Part shown: one piece after another, positions 49,264-57,174 of the stretch
Numbering within the stretch: position 1 is the stretch's first letter
Layout: each line of letters begins with the position of its first letter
Origin: Flavonifractor sp. An82
GTDB taxonomy: Bacteria > Bacillota > Clostridia > Oscillospirales > Oscillospiraceae
NCBI RefSeq assembly: GCF_002159265.1
Contig: NZ_NFHG01000001.1
Span: 372,001-436,000 of the forward strand
Length of the DNA stretch: 64,000 nt
Direction: 5' to 3'
Notes under the pieces: generated by a model
What the model was told of the DNA's origin: nothing
Database searches by the model: none
Seen by the model: the letters and a program-made list of their open reading frames with translations, nothing else
Made by a program: the position numbers and the translations under genes

Positions 49264-49938
49264 TCACGGTTTGTAGAAGCCGCTGTCCCGCAGAGATACC
49301 ATGTCGTCGTCCACAAAAATCACGTGGTCCACCAGCTCCACCCCCAGTTTAGCCAAGATGGGGGCCAGGCTGTTGGTGGTGGCGATGTCGTCCCCGGATG
49401 GGAAGGCGATACCGGAGACATGGTTGTGGGCCAGCACCACCCCTGCGGCGTTGAGGGAGAGGGCAGCCTCGGCGATGAGGCGGGTGGTGACGTTGACCGC
49501 GTTCACATTGCCCTCGCCCAGCCTGCGGATGCCCAGCACCTTGCCCTTGCCGTCCAGGCACAAAAGGCAGAGCTGCTCATTGCGGGCGCCGAAAAAATAG
49601 GGCTGGAGCAGGGCGAAGTAGTCCCGGGCGTTCCGGGCAATGTCGTCCACCTGGGTGCGGGCGGTGAGGTAGCGGCCCGCCAGCTCCTTGACGGTTTTGA
49701 AGAGCACGGCTGCGTGCTCCCCCACCCCCTTGACCTTCTGCAGCTCCTCGGGGGTGGCGTCCAGCACGCCGGCCAGGGACCCAAACCGGTCCAGCAGCTC
49801 ATGGGCCAGGGGATTGGTGTCGCTGCGGGGGTTGGCGTAGAAGAGCAGCAGCTCCAGCAGCTTGTGGTCGGGGAAGGAGTCCGGCCGGGCCAGAAATTCA
49901 GTTTTCAGCCGCTGACGGTGGCCGTCGTGGGTGCCCAT
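49264..49938 (-). CDS. radC: RadC-family JAB-domain protein
   Basis: 224 residues, normal length. N-terminal helix-hairpin-helix part (E-L-L-L-F-Y-A-N-P-R-S-D and V-K-G-V-G-E-H-A-A), then the JAB1/MPN metalloprotease-like domain. The metal motif is A-H-N-H-V-S-G-I-A-F-P-S-G-D-D, keeping both His and the Asp, but with V-S-G-I-A-F in place of the usual P-S-G-x-x-x-P. Despite the name, a repair role is doubtful; the biochemical function is unknown. It lies between pyrE and uvrB on the same strand. The ribosome site (AAAGGGGG) is 12 bases from the ATG. Confidence 0.9.
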   Translation of the reverse strand: MGTHDGHRQRLKTEFLARPDSFPDHKLLELLLFYANPRSDTNPLAHELLDRFGSLAGVLDATPEELQKVKGVGEHAAVLFKTVKELAGRYLTARTQVDDIARNARDYFALLQPYFFGARNEQLCLLCLDGKGKVLGIRRLGEGNVNAVNVTTRLIAEAALSLNAAGVVLAHNHVSGIAFPSGDDIATTNSLAPILAKLGVELVDHVIFVDDDMVSLRDSGFYKP

Positions 49939-49973
49939 GGCCGGAATCCGCCCCCTTTCACATCTGGATATTG

Positions 49974-50648
49974 TTAGGCCTTGGCACCGTACTGGGCCAG
50001 GTATGCCTCCATCTTGCCCTTCATCTCGTCGTCGATATATACCTTGCCGTCGATCTCACGGTTGTGGAGGAAGGAAATGATCTCCTTGACGGTGACGATG
50101 GGGAAGACGGAGATGCCGTAGTCCTCCCGCAGCTCGTCCAGGGTGGAGCAGTCCTTGGTGCCCCGCTCCATCCGGTCCACGGAGACAATGAGGGCCTTCA
50201 TGTTCACGTTGGCCACATGCTTGAAGAGCTCGATGGTCTCGCGCACGGCGGTGCCGGCGGTGACCACGTCCTCCACGATGACCACATCGTCCCCGTCCTG
50301 GGGCTTGTAGCCCACCATGGAGCCGCCCTCACCGTGGTCCTTGGCCTCCTTGCGGTTGAAGCAGTAGGGCAGGTCACGGTCATAGTTGCGGTACAGGGAG
50401 GCGGCGGCGGTGACAGCCAGAGGGATGCCCTTGTAGGCGGGGCCGAACAGGCAGGTCACGCCCTCGGGCAGGTTCTCCTGGATGCAGGCGGCGTAGTAGT
50501 CGCCCAGCTTGGCGGCCTGAGCGCCGGTCTTGTAGTTGCCGGTGTTGATGAAATAGGGGGTCTTGCGGCCGGATTTGGTGGTGAAATCACCAAAGGTGAG
50601 CACGCCGGAGCGCACCATGAAGGCAATGAATTCTTCTTTGTAGGTCAT
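49974..50648 (-). CDS. pyrE: Orotate phosphoribosyltransferase
   Basis: 224 residues from ATG 50648 (GAGAGG upstream); an ATG at 50711 would start inside the promoter. PRPP-binding motif V-V-I-V-E-D-V-V-T-A-G-T-A-V, plus the flexible loop with K-E-A-K-D-H-G-E-G-G. Converts orotate to OMP, the step between pyrD and pyrF of the operon at 2788-7016, but encoded 43 kb away with its own promoter. Confidence 0.96.
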   Translation of the reverse strand: MTYKEEFIAFMVRSGVLTFGDFTTKSGRKTPYFINTGNYKTGAQAAKLGDYYAACIQENLPEGVTCLFGPAYKGIPLAVTAAASLYRNYDRDLPYCFNRKEAKDHGEGGSMVGYKPQDGDDVVIVEDVVTAGTAVRETIELFKHVANVNMKALIVSVDRMERGTKDCSTLDELREDYGISVFPIVTVKEIISFLHNREIDGKVYIDDEMKGKMEAYLAQYGAKA

Positions 50649-50682
50649 GTCAGAAAACCTCTCTTCCCGAAATTGTCGAACT

Positions 50683-50711
50683 ATTATATCATTTATTGGG
50701 GAACAGAACAA
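50683..50711 (-). promoter_or_regulatory. pyrE promoter
   Basis: Minus strand: TTGTTC (50711-50706), 17-bp spacer, TATAAT (50688-50683). Just downstream, at 50672-50680 on the plus strand, ATTGTCGAA matches 8 of 9 bases of the Spo0A box. Confidence 0.65.
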
Positions 50712-50815
50712 GAGCCTGTGCCGTCCAAAGAAAAGTCTCCTTTCATCATTTTTAAATGGTCTTTTTCCTTGCGCTGTGATACAATACAGAAACTGACGTT
50801 GCGAGGTGTTTCAGT

Positions 50816-51307
50816 TTGGATTTATTAGAGTGGTTTACGTCCAATGATCTGGGCGAAATGTTTTTCACCATGATGGTTTCCATGGCGCCCATCATTGAGC
50901 TGCGGGGCGGCGTGCCCTTCGGCACCGCATTGGGACTGGCGCCGGGGCAGGCGCTGATTGCCGCCATTGTGGGCAACATGCTGCCCATCCCCTTTATTAT
51001 TGTCTATATCCGGCGGATCTTTTACTGGATGCGCCGGAAGTCCCCCCGGCTGAACGGACTGGTGGACAAGCTGGAGAGAAAGGCCCACCTGAAGGGGGAG
51101 AAGGTGAGCAAGTACAAGTATATCGGCCTGTGGCTCTTTGTGGCCATCCCCCTGCCCGGCACCGGCGCCTGGACCGGCGCCCTGGCGGCGGCTTTCCTGG
51201 ATATGCCCCTGCGCAAGGCACTGCCCTCCATCTTCCTGGGCGTGGCCACCGCCGGACTCATTATGACCTTTGCCACCGGTGTGGTGGTATCCACCGTGGG
51301 AGGCTGA
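50816..51307 (+). CDS. Small multidrug export (COG2426) family protein
   Basis: 163 residues from TTG 50816, 7 bases after GAGGTG. Four to five hydrophobic segments with the family motifs S-M-A-P-I-I-E-L-R-G-G-V-P-F-G and A-I-P-L-P-G-T-G-A-W-T-G-A-L-A-A. The name comes from a distant annotation; transport has not been well shown for this family. A TACAAT at 50780-50785 may be its -10, with no good -35. Divergent from pyrE. Confidence 0.88.
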   Translation: MDLLEWFTSNDLGEMFFTMMVSMAPIIELRGGVPFGTALGLAPGQALIAAIVGNMLPIPFIIVYIRRIFYWMRRKSPRLNGLVDKLERKAHLKGEKVSKYKYIGLWLFVAIPLPGTGAWTGALAAAFLDMPLRKALPSIFLGVATAGLIMTFATGVVVSTVGG

Positions 51308-51354
51308 GTCCCTTTTGCCCCTGAGTGCATAGGATGGGGCGGAGGTGAAGGGAC

Positions 51355-51690
51355 TTGGACGGAATTTTACAGGTGATCCTGGCCCTGCTGGCGGCCATCG
51401 GACTGCTGGCCCTGGGCTGGGCACTCTTTGGCCAGATGCTGCTGCCGGGGGACTGGAGCGGCCCGGTGTACGCCGTGGTCCCGGCGGCGGGGGAGGGGGA
51501 ACATCTGGAACAGGATGTGAAGAGCCTGCTCTGGCTGCGGGGACACAAGCGGAAGCAATTCACCATCATCATTGCCGACGGCGGACTGGACCCCACAGGG
51601 AAGGCTGTGGCCGCCGCGCTGCTGTCGGGGGCTACGGGGATGGTGGTCTGTCCCGTGGACCGGCTGAGCCAGTACATCACAGAAAAATAG
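51355..51690 (+). CDS. Small membrane-anchored protein, unknown
   Basis: 111 residues from TTG 51355, 6 bases after GGAGGTGA. One N-terminal membrane helix (I-L-Q-V-I-L-A-L-L-A-A-I-G-L-L-A-L-G-W), then a compact alpha/beta part: V-Y-A-V-V-P-A-A-G-E-G-E-H-L-E-Q-D-V, F-T-I-I-I-A-D-G-G-L-D, G-M-V-V-C-P-V-D. The strand pattern recalls the first half of a nucleotide-diphospho-sugar transferase fold but is too short to be one. Function unknown. It lies between the export protein and recD2, same direction. Confidence 0.75.
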   Translation: MDGILQVILALLAAIGLLALGWALFGQMLLPGDWSGPVYAVVPAAGEGEHLEQDVKSLLWLRGHKRKQFTIIIADGGLDPTGKAVAAALLSGATGMVVCPVDRLSQYITEK

Positions 51691-51692
51691 CG

Positions 51693-51701
51693 TTCGACAA
51701 A
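51693..51701 (+). promoter_or_regulatory. Perfect Spo0A-box sequence upstream of recD2
   Basis: TTCGACAAA, the exact reverse complement of the 0A box TTTGTCGAA, lies 52 bases before the recD2 ATG in a 62-base gap. The neighbouring TATCATATTCT could hold a weak -10. Functional status unknown; a 9-base match can arise by chance. Confidence 0.3.
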
Positions 51702-51752
51702 TCCGCCGCCAGATGGTATCATATTCTCCGAGTAATACAAGGAGGGGCAGCC

Positions 51753-53960
51753 ATGCAGGAGGCGGAACAGGATTATATGCAGGGCACCGTGTCGGCCGTC
51801 ATCTACCAGAACGAGGAGAACGGCTACACGGTGCTTCGTCTTGACATCGGGGACGGAGCGCTGGTCACTGTGGTGGGCTGCATGCCGGGGGTGGCCCCCG
51901 GCGAGGGCATCTCGGTCCAGGGCAGCTGGACCCGCCACGCCTCCTACGGCGAGCAGTTCAAGGCGGAGACGGTGGAGCGGCGGCTGCCCGCCGGGGCCAA
52001 GGCCATCTTTGACTATCTGGCCTCGGGGGCGGTGCGGGGCATCGGCGCCGCCACCGCCCGGCGGATGATCGAGGAATTTGGGGAGGACGCCCTCACCGTG
52101 CTGGAGGAGCACCCGGAGCAGCTCACCCGCATCCGCGGCATCACCCGCAAAAAGGCCCTGACCATCGGGGAGAATTTCCGGCTGCAGATGGGCATGCGGC
52201 GGCTGCTGGCCTTTCTGGGGGAGCATGAGGTGCCCCTCCAGCTGGCCATGCCCCTGTACCGCCGGTACGGGGACCGGGCCCTGGAGGTCATCCGGGGCAA
52301 CCCCTACCTGATGGTGGACGAGGAGCTGGGCGTGGACTTCTCCACCGCCGACGCCCTGGCCCTGTCCATGGGTATGGAGGGGGACGACCCCCAGCGCATC
52401 GAGGCGGCCCTTCTCTTTGAACTGACCTACAATCTGGACAACGGCCACGCCTTTCTGCCCCGGCGCAAGCTGCTGATGGCCACCGGCCAGCTCATCGGCG
52501 TGGAGGGGGAGAGCCTGGAGGACGCCTTGGAGACTTTGCTGGAGCGGGGCGAGGTGATCCAGGAGCCGGTGGCAGGAGAGGAGGCCGTCTACCTCCAGGC
52601 CCTGTGCGAGGCCGAGCAGTATGTGGCCTGGCGGCTCACCGAGATGTCCCGGGGGGAGCTGGTGGCCCCCCACGGGCTGGACGACCTCATCGACCGCATC
52701 CAGGCCGATCAGGGCATCGTGTACGCCCCCCAGCAGCGGGAGGCGGTGGCCCTGGCGGCCACCAGCCAGGTGATGCTCCTCACCGGCGGCCCCGGCACCG
52801 GTAAAACCACCTCTTTGCGGGGGGTGCTGGCCCTCTTTGACCAGCTGGGGCTGGAGACCGCCCTGGCCGCTCCCACCGGCCGGGCCGCCAAGCGGCTGGG
52901 GGAGCTGTGCGGGGCGGAGGGGTACACCATCCACCGTCTGCTGGAGACCCAGTACGATCCCCGCTCCGGCAAGCTGATCTTTGCCCACGACGAGAGCGAC
53001 CCCCTGAAGGCGGACGCCGTCATTGTGGATGAGACCTCCATGGTGGACATCGTGCTCATGCAGGGGCTGCTCTCCGCTCTGCGGGACGACTGCCGCCTGA
53101 TCCTGGTGGGGGACCCGGACCAGCTGCCCAGCGTGGGGCCGGGCAACCTGTTCTCCGATCTCATCCGCAGTGGGGCCATTCCCATGGTGCGGCTTACCGA
53201 GATCTTCCGGCAGGCCGCCGAGAGCGCCATCGTCCGCAACGCCCATGGGGTCAACCGGGGAGAGCTGCCCGACCTGAAGGACCGGGAGCACGACTTCTTC
53301 TTCCTCCGCCGGAAGGACCCGGCCCGGGCGGCCGAGACCATTGTGGAGCTCATCCAGACCCGGCTGCCCAACAATATGGGCATACCCGCCGACCAGATCC
53401 AGGTGCTGTCCCCCACCCGCAAGCGGGTCACCGGCACCGCCTCCCTCAACCGGGCCATCCAGGAGGCGGTGAATCCCCCCGCCCCCGACAAGCCGGAGAA
53501 GCGGTTCGGGGAGTATGTATTCCGCCAGGGGGACCGGGTCATGCAGGTGCGCAACAACTACGATGTGCTCTGGCGGGAGGACGGCGACAGCGGCATGGGC
53601 ATCTTCAACGGGGACATCGGCACCATTACCCGGGTGGACAACCGGGAAGGGACCCTCACCGTGGACTTTGAAGGCCGGGTGGTGGAGTACACCCAGGACA
53701 TGCTGGTGGAGCTGGAGCCCGCCTATGCTATTACGGTCCACAAGGCCCAGGGCAGCGAGTACCGGGCGGTGATCCTGGCGGTGAGCGAGGGGGCCCCCAT
53801 GCTGCTCACCCGTGGGGTGCTGTACACCGCCATCACCCGTGCCCGGGAGCTGCTGATTTTGGTGGGCGACGAGGAGGTCGTGGCCACCATGACCGCCAAC
53901 GACCGCCAGCAGCGGCGGTATTCCGGCCTGCGGTGGCGGCTGGTGCAGATGAAAGAATAA
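51753..53960 (+). CDS. recD2: ATP-dependent RecD2-type helicase
   Basis: 735 residues from ATG 51753, 7 bases after GGAGG. N-terminal OB-like region (G-T-V-S-A-V-I-Y-Q-N-E-E-N-G-Y-T-V-L), helix-hairpin-helix repeats (about 90-190), then SF1B helicase motifs: Walker A G-G-P-G-T-G-K-T-T near residue 345, V-D-E-T-S-M-V-D, G-D-P-D-Q-L-P-S-V, and C-terminal T-V-H-K-A-Q-G-S-E-Y. RecD2 works outside RecBCD, in replication and repair. Terminator after it. Confidence 0.96.
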   Translation: MQEAEQDYMQGTVSAVIYQNEENGYTVLRLDIGDGALVTVVGCMPGVAPGEGISVQGSWTRHASYGEQFKAETVERRLPAGAKAIFDYLASGAVRGIGAATARRMIEEFGEDALTVLEEHPEQLTRIRGITRKKALTIGENFRLQMGMRRLLAFLGEHEVPLQLAMPLYRRYGDRALEVIRGNPYLMVDEELGVDFSTADALALSMGMEGDDPQRIEAALLFELTYNLDNGHAFLPRRKLLMATGQLIGVEGESLEDALETLLERGEVIQEPVAGEEAVYLQALCEAEQYVAWRLTEMSRGELVAPHGLDDLIDRIQADQGIVYAPQQREAVALAATSQVMLLTGGPGTGKTTSLRGVLALFDQLGLETALAAPTGRAAKRLGELCGAEGYTIHRLLETQYDPRSGKLIFAHDESDPLKADAVIVDETSMVDIVLMQGLLSALRDDCRLILVGDPDQLPSVGPGNLFSDLIRSGAIPMVRLTEIFRQAAESAIVRNAHGVNRGELPDLKDREHDFFFLRRKDPARAAETIVELIQTRLPNNMGIPADQIQVLSPTRKRVTGTASLNRAIQEAVNPPAPDKPEKRFGEYVFRQGDRVMQVRNNYDVLWREDGDSGMGIFNGDIGTITRVDNREGTLTVDFEGRVVEYTQDMLVELEPAYAITVHKAQGSEYRAVILAVSEGAPMLLTRGVLYTAITRARELLILVGDEEVVATMTANDRQQRRYSGLRWRLVQMKE

Positions 53961-53962
53961 AT

Positions 53963-54001
53963 AAAAAGGTCCTCTTCCCGGTGGGGAAGAGGACCTTTTT
54001 A
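53963..54001. terminator. Bidirectional terminator between recD2 and upp
   Basis: Perfect 17-bp stem (AAAAAGGTCCTCTTCCC and complement) with a 4-base loop; A and T runs at both ends. Confidence 0.9.
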
Positions 54002-54013
54002 TCTTTTTTGATC

Positions 54014-54649
54014 TTACTTGGTGCCGAAGATGCGGTCGCCGGCGTCGCCCAGGCCGGGCACGATGTAGCCGTGCTCGTTGAGCTTCTCATCCAGAGCGGC
54101 GCAGTAGATGTCCACGTCGGGATGATCGTGATGGACACGCTCGATGCCCTCGGGAGCGGCGATGATGTTCATCAGCTTGATGTGCTTGACCTCATAGTTC
54201 TTGATGAACTGGATGGCAGCGGAGGCGGAGCCGCCGGTGGCCAGCATGGGATCCAGGATGATGACCTCGCGCTCGGCGATATCGGTGGGCATCTTGCAGT
54301 AGTACTCCACGGGCTCCAGGGTGTCGGGATCACGGTACAGACCGATGTGGCCCACCTTGGCGGAGGGGATCAGGGTCAGGATGCCGTCCACCATGCCCAG
54401 ACCGGCCCGCAGGACGGGGACGATGGCCAGCTTCTTGCCGGCGATGGTCTTGAACTTGGCGGTGGTGATGGGAGTCTTGATCTCAACCTCCTCCATGGGC
54501 AGGTCGCGGGTGGCCTCGTAGCACATGAGGGTGGCGATCTCGGAGACGACCTGGCGGAAGTCCTTGACGCCGGTGTTCTCATCCCGGAGGATGGACAGCT
54601 TGTGCTGCAGAAGCGGGTGATCGAGAATGTGTACTTTTTCCATATCCAT
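54014..54649 (-). CDS. upp: Uracil phosphoribosyltransferase
   Basis: 211 residues, standard length. [10 protein letters not shown] and the PRPP-binding [11 protein letters not shown]; the uracil-binding end is [16 protein letters not shown]. Salvages uracil to UMP. ATG 54649 overlaps the last codons region of tsaB (5-base gap), so it is the third gene of tsaE-tsaB-upp. Confidence 0.97.
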   Translation of the reverse strand: MDMEKVHILDHPLLQHKLSILRDENTGVKDFRQVVSEIATLMCYEATRDLPMEEVEIKTPITTAKFKTIAGKKLAIVPVLRAGLGMVDGILTLIPSAKVGHIGLYRDPDTLEPVEYYCKMPTDIAEREVIILDPMLATGGSASAAIQFIKNYEVKHIKLMNIIAAPEGIERVHHDHPDVDIYCAALDEKLNEHGYIVPGLGDAGDRIFGTK

Positions 54650-54653
54650 GGCG

Positions 54654-55364
54654 CTATTCCCCTTTGCTTTCTTCTTTTGCCAGCCGCTCCCGTTCAGCCT
54701 GGGAGAGCCGGTGGTAGTCGGGTGTCAGGCCGGCCGCGTCGGTGAGCCTGCCCTGCCGAGCCAGCTCCAGACCGCACCGGGCCACGCCCCACGCGCTCTG
54801 GAACCGGAGATGGGGGGGCGCCAGACGGACGTCCAGCCCCAGCTCTTTGAGGGTAGTATAGCATAAAACCGCGCCGTCTCCAACCAGTAATTGCGTTTTT
54901 CCGCTGATTTTTAATTCTGTCCCCAGCTCCTCCAGAGAAATAGCCCGGTCGGGGGTGAGCCGCTCCAGCCTTTCGCCGTCGCTGGCAAAGCGGGCGTTGT
55001 ATACCTGATGCCGCCGGGCGTCCATGACGGCGCAGATCTCCAGCCCGGTATGGGCCAGGTTCCAGGCCATGGACTCCAGGGTGGAGCAGGCGGCGCAGGA
55101 CTTATTGCCCGGCCAGGCCAGCCCCTTGGCGGCGGCCACGCCGATGCGCAGGCCGGTGAAGGAGCCGGGCCCCGCCGCCACGGCAATCAGGTCCACGTCC
55201 TCCAGGGTGAGGCCGCAGCCGGAGAGCAGGGAAGTGGTCATGGGCATCAGGGTGACCGAGTGGGTCAGGCCGTTGTTCTGGTAGGACTGGGCGATGAGCT
55301 TTTCATCCTCGCACAGAGCCGCCGAGCAGGCGGTGGCAGAGGATTCCAGCGCCAGGATCTTCAT
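54654..55364 (-). CDS. tsaB: tRNA threonylcarbamoyladenosine biosynthesis protein TsaB
   Basis: 236 residues from ATG 55364 ([20 protein letters not shown]). ASKHA-fold partner of TsaD; characteristic [13 protein letters not shown] near residue 68. Makes the t6A37 modification together with TsaD and TsaE; tsaD and tsaC are not in the window. The start overlaps the tsaE stop by 4 bases. Confidence 0.95.
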   Translation of the reverse strand: MKILALESSATACSAALCEDEKLIAQSYQNNGLTHSVTLMPMTTSLLSGCGLTLEDVDLIAVAAGPGSFTGLRIGVAAAKGLAWPGNKSCAACSTLESMAWNLAHTGLEICAVMDARRHQVYNARFASDGERLERLTPDRAISLEELGTELKISGKTQLLVGDGAVLCYTTLKELGLDVRLAPPHLRFQSAWGVARCGLELARQGRLTDAAGLTPDYHRLSQAERERLAKEESKGE

Positions 55365-55789
55365 GGTTGGGTCCCTCCCGTGATGGTGATGATGCGCTGG
55401 TCGTCGTGCTCCCCCCGGCGGATATCCACCCGGATGGTACCCTCCTCCAGTGCGTCGGCAATGTTTTCGCTCCACTCCACGGCGCACACGCCGCCACGGG
55501 AGAGATAGTCCTCCCAGCCGATGTCGAAGAGCTCGTCCGACGAGCCCAGCCGGTACATATCAAAGTGGAACAGGGGCAGCCGCCCCCCCTCGTATTCGTT
55601 GACAATGGTAAAGGTAGGGCTGGTCACCCGTTCCTCCACCCCCAGACCACGGGCCAGTCCCCGGGTAAAGGCGGTCTTGCCCGCTCCCAGGTCGCCGGTG
55701 AAGGCGATGACGCTCCCCGGTTTCAGCTCTGCGGCCAGTGCGGCACCTGCTGCCTCGGTCTCAGTAGGGGAGTTGGTTATAATTTCCAT
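55361..55789 (-). CDS. tsaE: tRNA threonylcarbamoyladenosine biosynthesis ATPase TsaE
   Basis: 142 residues from ATG 55789 (AAGAGGTG upstream; TTG 55804 less likely). Walker [13 protein letters not shown] near residue 35, [10 protein letters not shown], and V-E-W-S-E near the end. P-loop ATPase that resets the TsaBD complex in t6A synthesis. First gene of the minus-strand unit. Confidence 0.96.
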   Translation of the reverse strand: MEIITNSPTETEAAGAALAAELKPGSVIAFTGDLGAGKTAFTRGLARGLGVEERVTSPTFTIVNEYEGGRLPLFHFDMYRLGSSDELFDIGWEDYLSRGGVCAVEWSENIADALEEGTIRVDIRRGEHDDQRIITITGGTQP

Positions 55790-55825
55790 AAAACACCTCT
55801 TCAAAAATGTGAAGATTCTGACAAG

Positions 55826-55854
55826 ATTATATCACACCTGTTTACCAAACGCAA
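55826..55854 (-). promoter_or_regulatory. tsaE-tsaB-upp promoter
   Basis: Minus strand: TTGCGT (55854-55849), 17-bp spacer, TATAAT (55831-55826). Overlaps the leftward part of the rodA promoter region. Confidence 0.65.
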
Positions 55855-55868
55855 AAAAGATGGTAAAC
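55840..55868. repeat. Inverted repeat across the tsaE/rodA divergent promoters
   Basis: GTTTACCA (55840-55847) and TGGTAAAC (55861-55868), perfect 8-bp arms around 13 bases. It covers the -35 of tsaE and both boxes of the probable rodA promoter (TTTACC 55841-55846, 17 bp, TAAACT 55864-55869). Could be an operator shared by both units. Confidence 0.5.
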
Positions 55869-55929
55869 TAATTTGACGTACGCCCCGGAGCGTGGGCCTG
55901 ACGTAAGAAAAACCGAGGGAGGTGAGCCC

Positions 55930-57111
55930 TTGTCCTGGCTGAGAGATTCCATCCGCGCCTTCTGGCAGCAGGGTGACCGGCTGCTGCTGGCGCTGTGCCT
56001 GCTGGCCAGCGGATATGGCATGGTGCTGATTTTCAGCGCCACTCGCTACCTGGAAACCAACCGTAATATGATCGTCCAGGGATTGGGCATCCTGCTGGGC
56101 GTGGCAGTCTATATCATCATGTCCTCGGTGGACATTGAGCTATTAACGGAAAAATCCTGGAAATGGCTGATCCTGTTCAACGTGGTCATCAACGGCCTGG
56201 TGCGCACCCCCCTGGGAGTGGAGGTCAACGGCAACCGCAGCTGGCTCCACATCCCCGGCTTTCCCGTCAACCTACAGCCCGCGGAGATCGCCAAGCTGAC
56301 CTTCGTGCTGCTGCTGGCCTGGCAGATGAGCCGGCTCCAGGAGCGGGGCATCAGCAGGCCATCCTCGGTGTTCCAGTTCGCGGGGCACACCCTGTTCATG
56401 TTCGGCGTGGTTGCGGTGACCTCCGGCGATTTCGGCATGGGTCTGACCTATCTCATCATTTTTGTGATTATGTCCTGGTCGGCGGGGGTGAAGAAGCGCT
56501 GGTTCCTGCTGGCCGTGGTGGTGTGCGTGGTGGGCGTGGTGCTCATCTGGCCCCACGTGAAGGATTTGTATTTCATGAAGCGCTTTACGGTGGTCATTGA
56601 CCACATCACCGGCAACCCGGATACCATCAGCGAGCAGACTTTGGGCCAGGGCTGGCAGCAGACCCGCAGCATCCTGGCCATCGGCAGCGGCGGACTCACC
56701 GGCATGGGCTACCTCCAGGGCATCCAGACCCAGAGCAGCTACAAGTCCAGTCTGCCCGCCCGGGAGACCGACGAGATCTTTGCCGTCTGCGGCGAGGAGT
56801 TCGGCCTCATCGGCTGCCTGGTGCTGCTGGCCCTGCTGGCGGCCATCATCCTGCGGTGCGTTTGGGTGGCCCGCCGGGCCTGTTCCCCCCAGAGCGCCCT
56901 CATCGCCATGGGCTATGCCGGTATGCTGCTGGCCCAGGTGGGCGTCAACGTGGGCATGTGCCTCTATGTCTTCCCGGTGGTAGGCCTGACCCTGCCCTTC
57001 TTCAGCTATGGCGGTTCCTCCATTGTTACCATGTTTGCCGCCATGGGTGTGGTATCCAGCATCAAAATGCGCTCTCTGCCCAGCTGGCTGCGGGATCGCA
57101 GCAGGCTGTAA
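55930..57111 (+). CDS. rodA: RodA/FtsW/SpoVE-family (SEDS) peptidoglycan polymerase
   Basis: 393 residues from TTG 55930 next to GGAGGTGA; upstream in-frame sequence lacks a start with a ribosome site. About ten membrane helices and SEDS landmarks: N-G-N-R-S-W-L-H-I-P-G-F...L-Q-P-A-E-I-A-K-L near residue 115-140, G-D-F-G-M-G-L-T-Y, the long outer loop, and P-V-V-G-L-T-L-P-F-F-S-Y-G-G-S-S. Polymerises lipid II with a cognate class B PBP. RodA is more likely than FtsW by length and loop, but no mreBCD or pbp2 is near. Confidence 0.88.
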   Translation: MSWLRDSIRAFWQQGDRLLLALCLLASGYGMVLIFSATRYLETNRNMIVQGLGILLGVAVYIIMSSVDIELLTEKSWKWLILFNVVINGLVRTPLGVEVNGNRSWLHIPGFPVNLQPAEIAKLTFVLLLAWQMSRLQERGISRPSSVFQFAGHTLFMFGVVAVTSGDFGMGLTYLIIFVIMSWSAGVKKRWFLLAVVVCVVGVVLIWPHVKDLYFMKRFTVVIDHITGNPDTISEQTLGQGWQQTRSILAIGSGGLTGMGYLQGIQTQSSYKSSLPARETDEIFAVCGEEFGLIGCLVLLALLAAIILRCVWVARRACSPQSALIAMGYAGMLLAQVGVNVGMCLYVFPVVGLTLPFFSYGGSSIVTMFAAMGVVSSIKMRSLPSWLRDRSRL

Positions 57112-57174
57112 ATGGATAGAGTCTGCCCAACGGGGCAGGCTATGGTGGTAAACAAGAAAGGACGGTTCCAGCAC

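Noticed and set aside
51261-53741. 826-codon open frame opposite recD2
   Set aside because: Shadow of recD2; no start signal and no recognisable domain.
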